Assembly (NCBI RefSeq): GCF_031199965.1
Contig: NZ_CP133605.1
Location: 1,768,501 to 1,832,500, forward strand
Source of the DNA: Paenibacillus sp. D2_2
GTDB lineage: Bacteria > Bacillota > Bacilli > Paenibacillales > Paenibacillaceae
DNA: 64,000 nt
Direction of reading: 5' to 3'
In this document: positions 39,579-49,201 of the stretch, in pieces
Layout: the number at the start of each line of letters is the position of its first letter
How positions within the stretch are numbered: position 1 is the first letter of the stretch
Translations under genes and position numbers: made by a program
Notes under the pieces: generated by a model
Database searches by the model: none
Told to the model about the DNA's origin: nothing
What the model saw: only the letters and a program-made list of their open reading frames with translations

Positions 39579-40493
39579 ATGATGCGATGGCTTCGCAAAC
39601 CAGTAAAATCCTCTGAACCCAGCGATGAAGATGTCGTAGACGCTGTGGTATCGGATCATACGGAAGAGCAACCCTCTCACGAGTCTCAGGTAGTTGAACA
39701 TGACATTCCTGCAGATGGTGATGAGTTGGAAGAAGATGTAAATGCGGTTGCTGAATCCGGGCAGGAGCAAGCTGCAGAAGAACCGCCTTCTCCTGAACAA
39801 GAACAGGTGGAAGAGCCAAAGGGGCCGATTCTGACTGTTAAGGACGTTCACCGCTCTTTTCCTGTAGGAGGGGGTGAGCTTCATGTGCTCAAAGGGATCA
39901 ATATGGAGGTTCGCAGTGGTCAGCTCGTTATGCTTAAAGGACGATCTGGTTCAGGTAAAACAACGCTGCTCAATATGTTAGGTGGTCTGGATCAGCCTTC
40001 TACGGGCGAAATTTACTTCCAGGATCATCCTTTGCATTCGTTGGGCGACAATCAGCGCACGAAGCTGCGCCGAGACCAAATTGGCTTTATTTTTCAGGCC
40101 TATGCCTTGCTTCCGCTTCTATCAGCTTGGGAGAATGTCGAATTATCACTGCGGATGGCGAATGTACCTTCCAGCGAGTGGAAATCGCGCGTGACTCATT
40201 GTCTGGAGTTAGTAGGACTCGGTAAACGGATGTTCCATAGACCGTTTGAAATGTCTGGCGGGGAGCAACAACGTGTGGCGATCGCCAAGGCGATAGCACA
40301 CCGTCCTAAGCTGTTACTGGCCGATGAACCGACAGCGAACCTGGATACACAGATGGGTGCTCAGGTCATGGCCGTGTTCAAAAATATAATACATACAGAA
40401 GAAGTGACAATATGCATGACAACACACGACCCAACAATTTTGGAGGTAGCAGACCATGTCTATGAAATGGTGGATGGAAGATTCATTAACTAG
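39579..40493 (+). CDS. MacB/LolD-type ABC ATPase with acidic N-terminal extension
   Basis: ATP-binding protein of an FtsX-type exporter. Walker A GRSGSGKTTLLNMLGG (near residue 121), Q-loop FIFQAYALLPLLSAWENVEL, signature [17 protein letters not shown] and Walker [13 protein letters not shown]. It carries about 80 extra N-terminal residues before ILTVKDVHRSF, rich in Glu, Asp, Gln and Pro (for example DGDELEEDVNAVAESGQEQ), not usual in LolD-like ATPases and probably disordered. First gene of a five-gene cassette; the adaptor follows 16 bp later. Confidence 0.9.
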   Translation: MMRWLRKPVKSSEPSDEDVVDAVVSDHTEEQPSHESQVVEHDIPADGDELEEDVNAVAESGQEQAAEEPPSPEQEQVEEPKGPILTVKDVHRSFPVGGGELHVLKGINMEVRSGQLVMLKGRSGSGKTTLLNMLGGLDQPSTGEIYFQDHPLHSLGDNQRTKLRRDQIGFIFQAYALLPLLSAWENVELSLRMANVPSSEWKSRVTHCLELVGLGKRMFHRPFEMSGGEQQRVAIAKAIAHRPKLLLADEPTANLDTQMGAQVMAVFKNIIHTEEVTICMTTHDPTILEVADHVYEMVDGRFIN

Positions 40494-40509
40494 AAGAAAG
40501 GGGAGGGTA

Positions 40510-41559
40510 ATGAGATCACTGGGGCTCTTGTCCATTTGCACGGCGCTTCTTCTATCAACAGGTTGCTCATTGCTTCCTAATGAAGATGAGGAAGAAGTGC
40601 TTCCGGTCATTACCCCGCCGACGATCTCGAAGAAACCGGAATATGCGGTTCGTTCGGAGACAATTGAGCAGTCTGTAAGCGCAGTAGGCAAAATCATGAG
40701 TCAACGTGAGGAGCCACTGTATTTTACAGAAGATGGACTTCATATTAAAAATGTTCTGGTTAAGGCCGGGGATAAAGTCAAAAAGGGTGATGCCCTGGTC
40801 GAGCTTGATGTTAAAGATCTGGAGAAGGATCTGCGTAAGAAGCGCCTTGATTTCCGTCAGCAGGAATTAACAATGAAGGAAACGCTGCGGACGAAGGATG
40901 AAATGGATGAGGTTGAGTTCGAAAAGGCCTCCATTGTATTTGAAGAACAACGTCAGGAACTGACTGACCTGGAGCAGAAAATTGCTGATGGGACATTAAC
41001 AGCTCCTTTCTCAGGTACGATCGTCTCGATTAACGCTCAGAAGGGCGGAGTTATCAAAGCCTATGATTCTCTAGGTACTATTTCTGATACCTCTTCCCTT
41101 GTTGTTGCGGCTTCCTTCGGCAAAGAGGAGCTTCAGAAGCTAGCCGTTGGCATGAAAGCTGAAGTGGATATTAACGCGATAGGTGTTGTGACTGGAAAAA
41201 TTAAGGCTATGCCGGCTCCTGTGGATTCGTCGAATAACGGGAACAACGGAAACAATGGCAATAACGGCACTCCTGAAAAGGATTCGATTGACAAGTATCT
41301 AATCGTCGAATTGGATAAATGGCCGAAGGATCTGGAAAGAGGGCGTCAGTTAAGCGTCAAAGTCGTGACTAACCGTAAGGAAAAAGCGATATTAATTCCG
41401 ATATCTGCTCTGCGTACCATCGGATCGCGTACCTATGTTCAGGTCGTTGAAGCGGATGGATCTAAGCGTGAAGTCGATGTAGAAGTAGGCATGCAGACAT
41501 CTACGGATATTGAAATCCTTAAAGGCCTCACACCTGGACAGAAAGTAGTGGGTCGTTAA
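40510..41559 (+). CDS. HlyD/MacA-like efflux adaptor lipoprotein
   Basis: Extracytoplasmic adaptor of an ABC exporter. A lipoprotein signal ends LLLSTGC with the lipidated Cys at residue 19. A biotinyl-lipoyl-like half (VLVKAGDKVKKGDALVELDV), an alpha-helical hairpin (LRKKRLDFRQQELTMKETLR), the return half (TLTAPFSGTIVSINAQKGGV) and a C-terminal beta domain follow. An Asn-Gly tract (SSNNGNNGNNGNNGTPEK) interrupts the C-terminal part. Start ATG 40510 behind GGGGAGGGTA. The stop overlaps the permease start by 3 bp. Confidence 0.88.
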   Translation: MRSLGLLSICTALLLSTGCSLLPNEDEEEVLPVITPPTISKKPEYAVRSETIEQSVSAVGKIMSQREEPLYFTEDGLHIKNVLVKAGDKVKKGDALVELDVKDLEKDLRKKRLDFRQQELTMKETLRTKDEMDEVEFEKASIVFEEQRQELTDLEQKIADGTLTAPFSGTIVSINAQKGGVIKAYDSLGTISDTSSLVVAASFGKEELQKLAVGMKAEVDINAIGVVTGKIKAMPAPVDSSNNGNNGNNGNNGTPEKDSIDKYLIVELDKWPKDLERGRQLSVKVVTNRKEKAILIPISALRTIGSRTYVQVVEADGSKREVDVEVGMQTSTDIEILKGLTPGQKVVGR

Positions 41560-44477
41560 TGGGAGTGCCGATGTTACGTTTGCTATTCCGTAAAATGTGG
41601 AACACGAAATGGTTAACGCTGAGCACCTTAGTCGGTTTGATCGTGGCGGTCTCTTTTACGGTTAGTATACCGATGTATTCTGACGGAGCGCTTAAGCGCG
41701 TTGTTTCTAATACTCTGAAAGAGCAAAGCGAGGGGCTCCCAGCCGGCTCTCTGATTATGAGTTACCAGGCAGCTGGAGGGGCGAAGACAGACTTGGCCGG
41801 GCTTGAAGCCGTTAATAAGTATATCGCTGAGGATATCCCGGGAGAGATTAATTTTCCGTTCCAGGCTTATGTTAATGCCCGTTCGCTAAGAAGTGCGGAG
41901 GTTTATCCGCAGGACCCGACCAAGGTCGATGCGAGCCGTACGCGGACAATGTCGATCAATTCAATGAGTGGTCTTCAAGATCATATCTCGGTGACGGGGA
42001 ACAATATTACCTCGGATAAATATGATGGAAATGTTCTAGAAGCGCTGATGATGGAAGAAGCGATGTATCGACAAGATCTTCATGTTGGTGATGTGATAGA
42101 ATACCCTGTCGCTGGTGGATCGGGTGTCGTTCTGAAGGTTAAGATCGTCGGTTCATTCCAGCCGATAGATGAGACGGATCCTTATTGGTATCAAGGTTTC
42201 GAAGGCATGATGAACAGTTTCTTCGTAAATGAGAAGGTATTTAATGATGCTCTTCTTAAGCAATTATCGATTCCGATTCATGGGTCTAGCTGGTATTATG
42301 CGTTTGATCTACGTGAGATCAAGACGAGTCAATTAGCTCCTTTATCGAGCACGCTTGATCGATTGAATGTTGAACTGTATCAGAAGTTGAAGGATACAAA
42401 GGTGGATCTCTCTTTTGGAGAACTGTTGAATGATTTCCGCAAGCAGAGTCTGCAAATGCAGACATTGCTCTTCACGCTTGCAGCCCCGATGATTGCAATG
42501 GTGTTCTACTATATTGTCATGAATGCTAGACAATCATTGGATAAGCAGCAGAGTGACATTGCTGTGCTGCGCAGCCGGGGAGCTTCTACCAAACAGATTA
42601 TTTTCATTTATTTGCTGGAAGGGATTATTTTAGGTGCAGCTGCCATGGTATTTGGACCTTTGCTCGGCTGGTTTATGTCGAAGAGCATCGGTTCCGCTGA
42701 TGGCTTCCTGACCTTTGTCAATCGCAAATCGATCCCTGTTGGCTTCAATATGGATGCGCTTCTTCTCGGCGCTTTAGCCGTTGTCATTGCGATTCTGGCT
42801 ACAGTGCTTCCGGCCGTCTCTTATGCACGTGCCTCCATCGTGAATGCGAAGCGTAAGCAGGCCCGGAACGATCGTATGCCAACCTGGCAACGTTGGTGCT
42901 TGGACATTGTACTGATGGGAGTTGCTGGATACGGCTATTATCTGTTCTATGAACGCCAGATGTTAACGTTCCAGACGGGGATGACAACGGATGAGCTACA
43001 GGTACAACCGTTCTTGTTCTTTGTTCCAGCATTGGCTATTTTCTCGATCGGGTTATTCTTCCTACGGATTTTCCCGTGGATTCTCAAGCTGATCGGTTGG
43101 ATCGGCAAGAAGTGGCTACCGGTTCCTTATTATTTGAGTCTTACCCAGTTATCCCGTTCAGCTTCGTCCTATTACCCGCTGATGATTCTGTTGGTTCTAA
43201 CATTGGGGTTAGGGGTATATAATGCTTCTGCCGCCCGTACGATTGATCTGAACTCAACCGAGCGTACGCTGTATAAATATGGGGCGGACGTTGTTATGCA
43301 GACCGTGTGGGAAGAGACTCCTGAAACGCCAACTAAGCCACCAACAGGCTCTGGTCAAGGCCAGGGAGGCTCCGGTGGTGGAGGCAACCCTGGTGGAGGT
43401 AATCCAGGAGGAGGCAATCCTGGAACTGGTGGTCCGGGTGGAGGAACTGGAAATGGTCAAGGTAATAAACCGACCAAGATGAACTATGTTGAACCACCAT
43501 TTGAAGTATTTCGCAAGTTGGAAGGTGTGGAGCATGCGGCACGGGTGCTACAGACCAAGGGCAATCTTATCATCTCCGGACGTTCGGCAGGTCAGGGGAA
43601 CATTATGGGGATTGATAACGTTGATTTCTATCAAGTTGCCTGGTTCCGTGATGACCTGTTCCCGACGGCTCCTCATCAATATTTGAATTTACTGGGGATG
43701 AATGAGAGTGCTGCGCTTGTACCGTCTAATCTGGCCGAGAAGTATCAGCTCAAGGCCGGCGACATTATTACGGTATCTTTAGGAGAGCAATCTGTAGATT
43801 TCATTGTGTACGGGATTCTACCATACTGGCCTAGCATGTATCCGGACGAAGCTCCGTTCATCATTGCCAATCTGGATTATATTTATGATCAGGCTAAGAT
43901 TCTTCCTTATGAAGTGTGGCTAAAGATGAAGCCGGAAGCCAAGGTTGCACCGATTGTCACGAAGCTGGCCAGCGAGAATATCGATCTGTATTCAGTCAAG
44001 GATGTACGCAGTGAGCTGGCGACGCAGAAGAAGCATCCTACTCGCGGCGGAGTATTCGGGATCTTGAGTATGGGCTTCCTCGTCTCGGTGGTCGTATCAT
44101 TGATCGGATACGTGATGTACTGGTTCTTCAATTTGTCGAGCCGCGTTGTGCAGTTTGGTATTTTGCGGGCGATGGGCTTATCGCGCAGGCAGCTGACGCT
44201 GATGCTGCTGGCGGAGCAGCTGCTGACTGCAGGGCTATCGATTGTGCTTGGTATTGTCATTGGTAAAGTAGCAGGCAAATTGTATCTGCCGTTCCTACAA
44301 ACAGCGGACAATGTAACCTCACAGGTTCCTCCGTTTAGAATCATTTTCAACTCTTCGGATACGATGCAATTATACGTCGTCGTTCTAGTTATGCTACTGC
44401 TCGGTGCCGGACTTTTGCTATGGCAGATCCGTCGCTTACGTGTACATCAGGCTGTCAAGATGGGAGAGGAGCGGTAA
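41559..44477 (+). CDS. Large FtsX/MacB-type ABC permease
   Basis: 972-residue permease with two FtsX-like membrane blocks: first segment WLTLSTLVGLIVAVSFTVSI, three near residues 300-430, then one near 450 and one near 490, and four-segment C-terminal block (FGILSMGFLVSVVVSLIGYV; LILRAMGLSRRQLTLMLLAE-type loop). Two large extracytoplasmic domains are present. The second contains a Pro/Gly tract (GGGGNPGGGNPGGGNPG, about 43366-43440). Works with the flanking ATPases and the adaptor lipoprotein; substrate unknown. ATG 41559 overlaps the upstream stop; ATG 41571 is an alternative. Confidence 0.88.
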   Translation: MGVPMLRLLFRKMWNTKWLTLSTLVGLIVAVSFTVSIPMYSDGALKRVVSNTLKEQSEGLPAGSLIMSYQAAGGAKTDLAGLEAVNKYIAEDIPGEINFPFQAYVNARSLRSAEVYPQDPTKVDASRTRTMSINSMSGLQDHISVTGNNITSDKYDGNVLEALMMEEAMYRQDLHVGDVIEYPVAGGSGVVLKVKIVGSFQPIDETDPYWYQGFEGMMNSFFVNEKVFNDALLKQLSIPIHGSSWYYAFDLREIKTSQLAPLSSTLDRLNVELYQKLKDTKVDLSFGELLNDFRKQSLQMQTLLFTLAAPMIAMVFYYIVMNARQSLDKQQSDIAVLRSRGASTKQIIFIYLLEGIILGAAAMVFGPLLGWFMSKSIGSADGFLTFVNRKSIPVGFNMDALLLGALAVVIAILATVLPAVSYARASIVNAKRKQARNDRMPTWQRWCLDIVLMGVAGYGYYLFYERQMLTFQTGMTTDELQVQPFLFFVPALAIFSIGLFFLRIFPWILKLIGWIGKKWLPVPYYLSLTQLSRSASSYYPLMILLVLTLGLGVYNASAARTIDLNSTERTLYKYGADVVMQTVWEETPETPTKPPTGSGQGQGGSGGGGNPGGGNPGGGNPGTGGPGGGTGNGQGNKPTKMNYVEPPFEVFRKLEGVEHAARVLQTKGNLIISGRSAGQGNIMGIDNVDFYQVAWFRDDLFPTAPHQYLNLLGMNESAALVPSNLAEKYQLKAGDIITVSLGEQSVDFIVYGILPYWPSMYPDEAPFIIANLDYIYDQAKILPYEVWLKMKPEAKVAPIVTKLASENIDLYSVKDVRSELATQKKHPTRGGVFGILSMGFLVSVVVSLIGYVMYWFFNLSSRVVQFGILRAMGLSRRQLTLMLLAEQLLTAGLSIVLGIVIGKVAGKLYLPFLQTADNVTSQVPPFRIIFNSSDTMQLYVVVLVMLLLGAGLLLWQIRRLRVHQAVKMGEER

Positions 44478-44478
44478 T

Positions 44479-45384
44479 ATGAGCGAAATGATCTATTGCG
44501 AAGGACTCGTTAAAATTTTTAAATCAGAAGATATTGAAGTTGTAGCTCTACAGGGCTTGAACTTGACTGTCAATCAAGGCGAAATGATGGCGATCATCGG
44601 AAATAGCGGGAGCGGCAAATCTACTCTACTGAATATTTTGGGCGGTCTTGACCGCCCTTCTGCTGGACAGGTGAATGTGGGCGGCTGGGATTTGCTGAAG
44701 ATTCGTGATGACCAGTTGGTAGAATACAAGCGGAATACCGTCGGCTTCGTATGGCAGAACAATGGACGCAACCTGCTTCCATACCTGTCCGCTTTGGAGA
44801 ATGTTGAGATGCCGATGTTGTTAAGCGGCAAGCTGGATCGGGCCTATGCGAAGCAATTGCTTGAATGGGTTGGCCTGAAAGATCGCATGCATAGCAAGTT
44901 GCATCAGCTCTCTGGTGGGGAGCAGCAACGCGTGGCCATCGCCATCTCGCTATCGAATCGTCCCAAGCTGCTATTAGCGGATGAGCCGACAGGCTCGGTC
45001 GATACGGCAACCTCTGATCAGATCATGGGCATATTCCGCAATGTGAATCGTGAGCTTGGAATTACGATTGTTATCGTAACACATGATTTGACACTGGCTG
45101 GTAAAGTTGACCGCGTTGTCGCGATTCGAGATGGATTGACGAGTACGGAGTTCCTGAAGCGTAATCCGAATTTGGATCTGGCAACGATGGAGAATGGTGG
45201 TTTCCATCAGGGCGGACTCCAGGAAGTACACGAAGCCTTTGTCGTCGTCGACCGGGTTGGGAGATTGCAGGTACCTAAGGAATATCTAGAAGCTGTGGGT
45301 ATCCAAGGGCGAGCGAGTATGGAGTTTGATGGTGATAAGATCGTGATTACGGCACCGAAATCATTAGAGGAGGAGAACGCATGA
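44479..45384 (+). CDS. Second MacB/LolD-type ABC ATPase with C-terminal extension
   Basis: 301 residues. Walker [21 protein letters not shown] (near residue 40), Q-loop [20 protein letters not shown], signature [16 protein letters not shown], Walker [13 protein letters not shown]. After the ATPase core it has about 70 extra residues ([20 protein letters not shown] and on), resembling an AbrB/regulatory-type strand region. Start ATG 44479 lies 1 bp after the permease stop. Its stop overlaps the next gene by 4 bp (ATGA). Two non-identical ATPases in one cassette suggest a heterodimeric motor. Confidence 0.9.
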   Translation: MSEMIYCEGLVKIFKSEDIEVVALQGLNLTVNQGEMMAIIGNSGSGKSTLLNILGGLDRPSAGQVNVGGWDLLKIRDDQLVEYKRNTVGFVWQNNGRNLLPYLSALENVEMPMLLSGKLDRAYAKQLLEWVGLKDRMHSKLHQLSGGEQQRVAIAISLSNRPKLLLADEPTGSVDTATSDQIMGIFRNVNRELGITIVIVTHDLTLAGKVDRVVAIRDGLTSTEFLKRNPNLDLATMENGGFHQGGLQEVHEAFVVVDRVGRLQVPKEYLEAVGIQGRASMEFDGDKIVITAPKSLEEENA

Positions 45385-46897
45385 ATTTAAAGAACGGAAA
45401 AATGCGTAAAATGATGACCGTGTCTCTTGCGGCCACAATGGCGCTTGGGCTGCTCGCTGGTTGTACAGGGGGAAAGCACAGGACAGTAAACAGGAAAAGG
45501 TGCTTCGCATCGGTGTTCTGTATGGAAGTACCGACGATTCTTATTTTCGTCAGCAATACACAGACATATATGAATATGACAGAAAAAATGTGAAAATTGA
45601 AATTGTTCCTGCCATCGATTATGGGGATTGGCGCTATAACGACGGAACGGAGCCATACCAGCAGCCAGATAACATGGAGAGTATAAAGAAGCTGATGACC
45701 GGAAGTAATCCGGTCGATGTAGTTGTAGCGGATTCGGGTACCTTGAAGCAATTGATTCAGGAAAATATGCTGAAGCAGCTTGATCCATTGGTTCAAGAAG
45801 ATAAATTTGATACGAGCGATTTTGTCCCTGCGGTTATTGATGGTATTAAGGATTTAGGAGATGGAAGCTTATATGCCTTGACCCCTACATTCTCTTCATC
45901 AGCCTTGTTCTATAATAAGAAGCTGTTCACTGATGCGGGCGTTGAGCCTCCTAGCAATAAAATGAGCTGGGACGATATATTCAACCTTGCACGCAGGGTC
46001 GCAAAGGGCACAGGTAAGGATCGTACCTATGGATTTTCCTTTAACCGCTATAAGGGAAATGATCCGTTCTGGGATATGCAGTACACTTATATGGCGCCAT
46101 TGCAGCTCCGAACGTATGATGAGAAAGCCGAGACGATGACTGTCAATTCGCCGCAATGGACAAAATCTTGGGAAACGATCAGCAAGCTCGTTAAGGAAGA
46201 AATTATGCCGAATAACAGTAATGTCGACTATAACGAACCATGGACTGCGCTCTCGAGCGATCTGTTCTTATCTGGCAAAGTAGCCATGATCATTGGTGAG
46301 AGTAATTATATTAACGACATTGCCGATGCAAATAAGAATGCGGCCAAAATCAAAAATTATACGCCAATCGATTGGGACGTTGTTACTGTTCCGGTTCATC
46401 CGGAGAAGCCGGATATCGGAAGTAGTATATATCTGAATAATACGTTTGCCATTAACAGTAATGCGGCTAACCCGGATTCTGCTTGGGATTATATTAAATT
46501 TATTGCCGGTGAAGATTGGGCTAAGCTGAAGTCGCGTAGCAATACGTATGAGATGGTAGCTCGTAAATCGTATATCCAGCCGAAGCAAGGTCTGTCTTAT
46601 AATATCAGTGCTTTCTATGATCTAAAACCAGTTCCACCTACAAATCCGAAGGATGATAAAATGAAGCAAGAAAAGCCAGGATTATATTCGGTGGATAATA
46701 TAGGGCGCAATTCCTTCCAGGAGGTATTGGATAATAAAAAGTCTGTAGCAGATGCTCTAAAGGAATGGTCGGATAAAGGAGATAAAATGCTGCAGGAGAT
46801 CAAGCTTAATCCTAAAACGCAGTTCCAGGACGATGGAACGCCTTATGTACCTGAAGAGAGTGGAACGAGCGCTTCTTCCGTTGATGTAAAAGGATAG
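45381..46897 (+). CDS. Extracellular solute-binding lipoprotein (one frameshift)
   Basis: Family 1 solute-binding protein with a lipoprotein signal ending GLLAGC (Cys 28). The frame breaks in the G5 run at 45468-45472; six Gs give CTGGKAQDSKQEKVLRIGVL and join the signal to the mature domain. Binding-protein features: VVVADSGTLKQLIQENMLKQ, YALTPTFSSSALFYNKKLF and FLSGKVAMIIGESNYINDIA. It is translationally coupled to an exporter-type cassette rather than to import permeases, which is unusual. Ligand unknown. Confidence 0.86.
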
Positions 46898-46900
46898 GTA

Positions 46901-46940
46901 GTTCAAAGTTTCTCGGTGCTGAAAACCGTTCTTTTTGAAC
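46901..46940. repeat. Short (40-bp) copy of the dispersed repeat
   Basis: Starts GTTCAAAGTTTC and ends GTTCTTTTTGAAC. On the minus strand it reads GTTCAAAAAGAACGGTTTTC then AGCACCGAGAAA, like the left arm of the long copies. It begins 3 bp after the solute-binding protein stop. Confidence 0.75.
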
Positions 46941-46960
46941 AATTAAATAGCTCTATAAGT

Positions 46961-47001
46961 AAAAAAAAGTCACTGGAAATTTTTTCGGTGGCTTTTTTTT
47001 T
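46961..47001 (+). terminator. Terminator of the ABC cassette
   Basis: A-run plus AGTCACTG pairs with CGGTGGCT (G-U pairs) followed by a T9 run ending near 47001. Confidence 0.8.
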
Positions 47002-47057
47002 GCAATTCTGGGCAATCTATATATCGACGAACCATTACTGGCAAGGAGGAGATCGCT

Positions 47058-47225
47058 ATGATGAACTGGGTATACTTCAATAAATTGTATCGTACTAAAT
47101 TTCAAGCAGGCTGCCTGGCGAAGAGATTAGAACAGGATGGTTGGATTTACGGCTTTGACCGTATGAATGAAATTGAAATCTTCCGCTCAAGACGCGGGAA
47201 ATATGGGGTTAGATTCATTCCTTAA
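47058..47225 (+). CDS. Small protein of unknown function (55 aa)
   Basis: Reads MMNWVYFNKLYRTKFQAGCL then AKRLEQDGWIYGFDRMNEIE and IFRSRRGKYGVRFIP. ATG 47058 follows GGCAAGGAGGAGATCGCT, an excellent ribosome site. Basic, no membrane segment. I recognise no family. It stands between a terminator and a tRNA promoter. Confidence 0.65.
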   Translation: MMNWVYFNKLYRTKFQAGCLAKRLEQDGWIYGFDRMNEIEIFRSRRGKYGVRFIP

Positions 47226-47255
47226 ATGACGAGTTAAAAAGGTTTAAAGTAACAC

Positions 47256-47285
47256 TTGACATACTAAGGCATCTTAATGTATAGT
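47256..47285 (+). promoter_or_regulatory. Promoter of the tRNA pair
   Basis: TTGACA (47256-47261), 18-bp spacer, TATAGT (47280-47285), 22 bp before the first tRNA. Confidence 0.8.
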
Positions 47286-47307
47286 ATTACTTGTCGCTAT
47301 TTATTGT

Positions 47308-47380
<73 letters not shown>

Positions 47381-47405
47381 TTCTATTTTTAGTAACTTGT
47401 CGCAA

Positions 47406-47479
47406 GGGCCCTTAGCTCAGTTGGTTAGAGCGGTCGGCTCATAACCGATTGGTCGGGGGTTCGAGTCCCTCAGGGCCCA
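47406..47479 (+). tRNA. tRNA with CAT anticodon, probably tRNA-Ile2 (lysidine type)
   Basis: 74 nt, acceptor GGGCCCT/AGGGCCC, D-arm TAGCTCAGTTGGTTAGAGCG, anticodon loop CTCATAA, T-loop TTCGAGT. The GGGCCCTTAGCTCAG start resembles bacterial tRNA-Ile2 whose C34 is modified to lysidine, rather than elongator tRNA-Met, but both carry CAT in DNA and this needs a model-based check. CCA not encoded. Confidence 0.85.
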
Positions 47480-47489
47480 TACTTGCGAG

Positions 47490-47516
47490 AAACCCTTGCC
47501 ATGCAAGGGTTTTTTG
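47490..47516 (+). terminator. Terminator after the tRNA pair
   Basis: AAACCCTTGC (47490-47499) and GCAAGGGTTT (47503-47512), then a T-run. Confidence 0.88.
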
Positions 47517-47656
47517 CTGTTTATATTTATTTGATAGATTTGATAATTGTAGACAAACTTCTCATAAATAGACTAATTAATAGGGAAGATGTCCAATCTT
47601 TTCGCAGAAAATAGAATAGGATGGTGTGTACTCTAAATGCAAGGAGGTATGCACAC

Positions 47657-47755
47657 ATGGGTGAAGTACTTGGTGGTGGATTATGGGGTTCAACTGGGGC
47701 CATTTTGGTTCTCTTCATATTGCTTGTAATCATTTCAATGGCTTTTATTTTTTAA
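47657..47755 (+). CDS. YjcZ-like small sporulation membrane protein (32 aa)
   Basis: MGEVLGGGLWGSTGAILVLF then ILLVIISMAFIF: a Gly-rich start and one hydrophobic helix ending at the C-terminus, the pattern of YjcZ/SscA-type small spore proteins. ATG 47657 lies 9 nt after AAGGAGG. Function unknown. Confidence 0.75.
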   Translation: MGEVLGGGLWGSTGAILVLFILLVIISMAFIF

Positions 47756-47875
47756 TGGATTTCTATAACGTAGATTATAGTTCAATTCCCTCAGTTCATA
47801 TGTGTATCGGTTTTATCATGCGCTAATCGAGGAATGGGGAGAACGGAGATTCTCTTCCTGGTCTTAAATGAATGA

Positions 47876-47905
47876 AATCCAGGTTTCCATTCGGAGACCT
47901 GGATT
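47876..47905. terminator. Hairpin, possible terminator between yjcZ-like and cotD-like genes
   Basis: AATCCAGGTTTCC and GGAGACCTGGATT form a 13-bp stem with an ATTC loop and one G-U pair. No clear T-run follows on either strand. Confidence 0.5.
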
Positions 47906-47997
47906 ACTTACATGATAGGAATAAAAGTAGCTATTTTATAGGGGAATTGCGTATTTAGGGTAGCTATGATATTAGAATTTGCGGAATGAAGGTGTGA

Positions 47998-48216
47998 TTA
48001 ACGGCCCTTTTTGCCTCTCAGTTCAGGTCCGCCGCAATATACGTCTTTGACAGAGTAAGTGTATTGATGGCATGGCATGGGTACACAATGATGTCGTCTG
48101 ATGATTTCAACTGGGTGAATTACGTTAACAACTTGTGGATGATAATAATCTTGATATACTGCAGTTGGTGGATCAAATACGGTTTGTTCTGGACATTTGT
48201 TATGGCAATCTGACAT
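47998..48216 (-). CDS. CotD-like spore coat protein
   Basis: 72-residue protein rich in His, Cys, Pro and Tyr: PTAVYQDYYHPQVVNVIHPV, EIIRRHHCVPMPCHQYTYSV. This is the CotD-family pattern of inner spore coat proteins. Ends basic (RGKKGR). The minus-strand ATG follows AAAGGAGCTGAAGAAAA. Expected to be expressed late in the mother cell, though no sigma-K promoter is assigned. Confidence 0.78.
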   Translation of the reverse strand: MSDCHNKCPEQTVFDPPTAVYQDYYHPQVVNVIHPVEIIRRHHCVPMPCHQYTYSVKDVYCGGPELRGKKGR

Positions 48217-48345
48217 TTTTCTTCAGCTCCTTTGTTATAGGTTCACCTCATTATACGCATGTAACTACTGAATGACTGTATGTTTGTCTATCTGTACCAT
48301 TGAAGGAGTCCATAATAATCCGTAAGCCTAGAGGAGGAGTTTCTC

Positions 48346-48810
48346 ATGAAGGTAATAACGATCAGGCAGCCTTGGGCGACCTTAGTAGCTCTGGGGGAGA
48401 AGCAATTCGAGACACGTAGCTGGAGAACGGATTACAGGGGTGAACTGGCGATTCATGCAGGAAAAGCGGTAGATAAGACTATCTGTTTACTGGAGCCGTA
48501 TCGCTCCATTCTTCAGCAGCATGGATATGCCATCGATCAATTGCCAACAGGGGCGATCATCGCGGTAGGTAGGCTGGAACGATGCCTCAGTGTAGAAGTG
48601 AACTGGGGAACTTTTGCAATCCTTAGCGAAGACGATTATCGAGTGGAGGGAACGGAATATGTCTTTGGGGATTATACGGAGGGGCGCTATGTCTGGAAAT
48701 TGGACAAGATGAGGTCCTTGGAGAGACCGCTGTCCGCAACGGGGAGACTTGGGTTGTGGAACCTTCCAGATGATCTGCTATTGGATACTAATGAGATACA
48801 GCATACCTAG
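48346..48810 (+). CDS. ASCH-domain protein
   Basis: 154 residues. The start MKVITIRQPWATLVALGEKQ, then ETRSWRTDYRGELAIHAGKA and PTGAIIAVGRLERC is the ASCH-domain pattern (PUA-like fold, proposed to bind RNA or modified nucleosides). No further domain. ATG follows GAGGAGGAGTTTCTC. No obvious operon partner; the actual substrate is unknown. Confidence 0.82.
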   Translation: MKVITIRQPWATLVALGEKQFETRSWRTDYRGELAIHAGKAVDKTICLLEPYRSILQQHGYAIDQLPTGAIIAVGRLERCLSVEVNWGTFAILSEDDYRVEGTEYVFGDYTEGRYVWKLDKMRSLERPLSATGRLGLWNLPDDLLLDTNEIQHT

Positions 48811-48850
48811 TCGAGATAGTAGTTCAACCAGGTATGCCATAAGAACAAAG

Positions 48851-49003
48851 TTATATCTCCTCATTCTTCTCATAAGCGATTAGGGTAACTTCATGTCCAG
48901 TAATCTGGGTTAACCGATCTTCGGCCTCTTTAATAATTGTGATTGCTTTGGTGGTATCATCGAGTGAAGCTATTTTGTAATGATCATCCGAATTATTCAT
49001 CAT
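48851..49003 (-). CDS. Small protein of unknown function (50 aa)
   Basis: Reads MMNNSDDHYKIASLDDTTKA then ITIIKEAEDRLTQITGHEVT and LIAYEKNEEI. The minus-strand start has GGAGGATACC directly before ATGATG; the second ATG (48998-49000) is better spaced. Acidic, predicted helix plus strand. No family recognised. Confidence 0.6.
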   Translation of the reverse strand: MMNNSDDHYKIASLDDTTKAITIIKEAEDRLTQITGHEVTLIAYEKNEEI

Positions 49004-49085
49004 GGTATCCTCCAATGTCTATGTCTATAAGATAAGGTTGATTGGTTCAAAGTTTGCCCATGAATGAAATTGTTTATGATAAAAC

Positions 49086-49192
49086 TTGATTATTTCGGAA
49101 CTACCGTGCTATAATAACAAACGCAGGATTTTTCTTCTACATAGAAAAGCTGCTTATAGACGCATTGTATATAGGATTTGCCAATCCTGCGT
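49086..49192 (+). promoter_or_regulatory. Promoter and stem-forming leader of tRNA-Leu
   Basis: TTGATT (49086-49091), 18-bp spacer, TATAAT (49110-49115). In the leader, ACGCAGGATT (49121-49130) is perfectly inverted at AATCCTGCGT (49183-49192), ending 9 bp before the tRNA. Confidence 0.65.
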
Positions 49193-49201
49193 CGATAGTA
49201 A

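Noticed and set aside
43366..43450. Short tandem GGAGGCAATCC-like repeats resembling a repeat array
   Set aside because: In frame within the permease, encoding the GGNPGGGNPG linker; no spacers, so not CRISPR.
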